Position numbers and translations under genes: made by a program. Under the pieces are notes generated by a model. That model had not been told where the DNA came from and did not search any database. It worked only from the letters and a program-made list of their open reading frames with translations. Shown here piece after piece: positions 64,000 through 64,000 of a DNA stretch of 64,000 bases. The DNA comes from Methylosinus sp. Sm6 (GTDB lineage: Bacteria; Pseudomonadota; Alphaproteobacteria; Rhizobiales; Beijerinckiaceae). Within the stretch, counting starts at the first letter, position 1; every line of letters begins with the position of its first letter. Location of the stretch: NCBI RefSeq assembly GCF_019802345.1, contig NZ_JAINDZ010000009.1, positions 1 through 64,000 of the forward strand, in the 5' to 3' direction.

Positions 64000-64000
64000 C

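Overview
The window is GC-rich throughout, with strong G/C third positions and frequent GTG/TTG starts. Its gene clusters are typical of Alphaproteobacteria, order Hyphomicrobiales: tatABC-serS-surE-pcm-LytM, DUF2232-rplI-dnaB, ftsEX with ydcF and plsC, dnaE2, and an EF-Tu gene away from fusA. The genus cannot be fixed from the sequence. A Methylosinus/Methylocystis-like lineage is only a guess from general style, and no methane monooxygenase or methanobactin gene is present. Most of the window is housekeeping chromosome with small accessory insertions.

Layout. 0.2-3.9 kb: a large repeat-rich RTX protein, probably exported by type I secretion. 4.1-8.7 kb: a DUF3426 membrane protein, ftsE-ftsX, a YdcF-like protein, a frameshifted membrane-protein gene and a PlsC-type acyltransferase. 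8.9-13.7 kb: thpR, tesA and the divergent ybbA-ybbP ABC pair. 14.0-17.6 kb: DUF2232, rplI, dnaB. 17.6-21.8 kb: FkbM and class I methyltransferases, two glutathione S-transferases, a Uma2 protein and a ParD/ParE-type toxin-antitoxin pair that runs into gyrA (21.8-24.5 kb). 24.8-29.7 kb: an Ala/Pro-rich membrane protein, a small secreted protein, tRNA-Cys, a DUF1640 coiled-coil protein, a GT1 glycosyltransferase and an ICMT-like methyltransferase. 29.7-34.7 kb: dnaE2, an MBL hydrolase, DUF1499. 35.2-40.1 kb: a DUF2946-like protein, a FecI sigma factor, a FecR anti-sigma factor and a TonB receptor with an STN signalling domain. 40.2-46.3 kb: tuf, a second TonB receptor, a TrpF-like protein and a dihydroorotase homologue without its metal-binding HxH. 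46.4-49.1 kb: an AT-rich right-handed beta-helix gene and an acyltransferase. 49.4-53.3 kb: an FtsB/DivIC-like protein and a giant AsmA/YhdP-like protein. 53.5-61.9 kb: a Bcp-type peroxiredoxin, a small Cys-rich secreted protein, a degenerate LytM lipoprotein, pcm, surE, serS, tatCBA and a Tat-signal intradiol dioxygenase. 62.1-64.0 kb: proB, then a broken aquaporin abutting RCC1-like remnants.

How the genes work together. Cell division and envelope functions recur: FtsEX, an FtsB-like protein and a LytM factor resembling NlpD could all act on septal peptidoglycan hydrolysis. The FecI-FecR-TonB set is a self-contained cell-surface signalling and uptake module. Tat genes lie beside a likely Tat substrate.

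Intergenic DNA is loaded with at least four families of dispersed palindromic repeats, each present here more than once or as long inverted arms. Several genes carry frameshifts or truncations (7.76, 21.78, 63.47 and 63.94 kb), which are either real decay or assembly errors. I did not find a convincing wholly new system. The best leads are the non-catalytic dihydroorotase beside a divergent TrpF, the AT-rich beta-helix island, the ParE-like toxin overlapping gyrA, and the repeat families.
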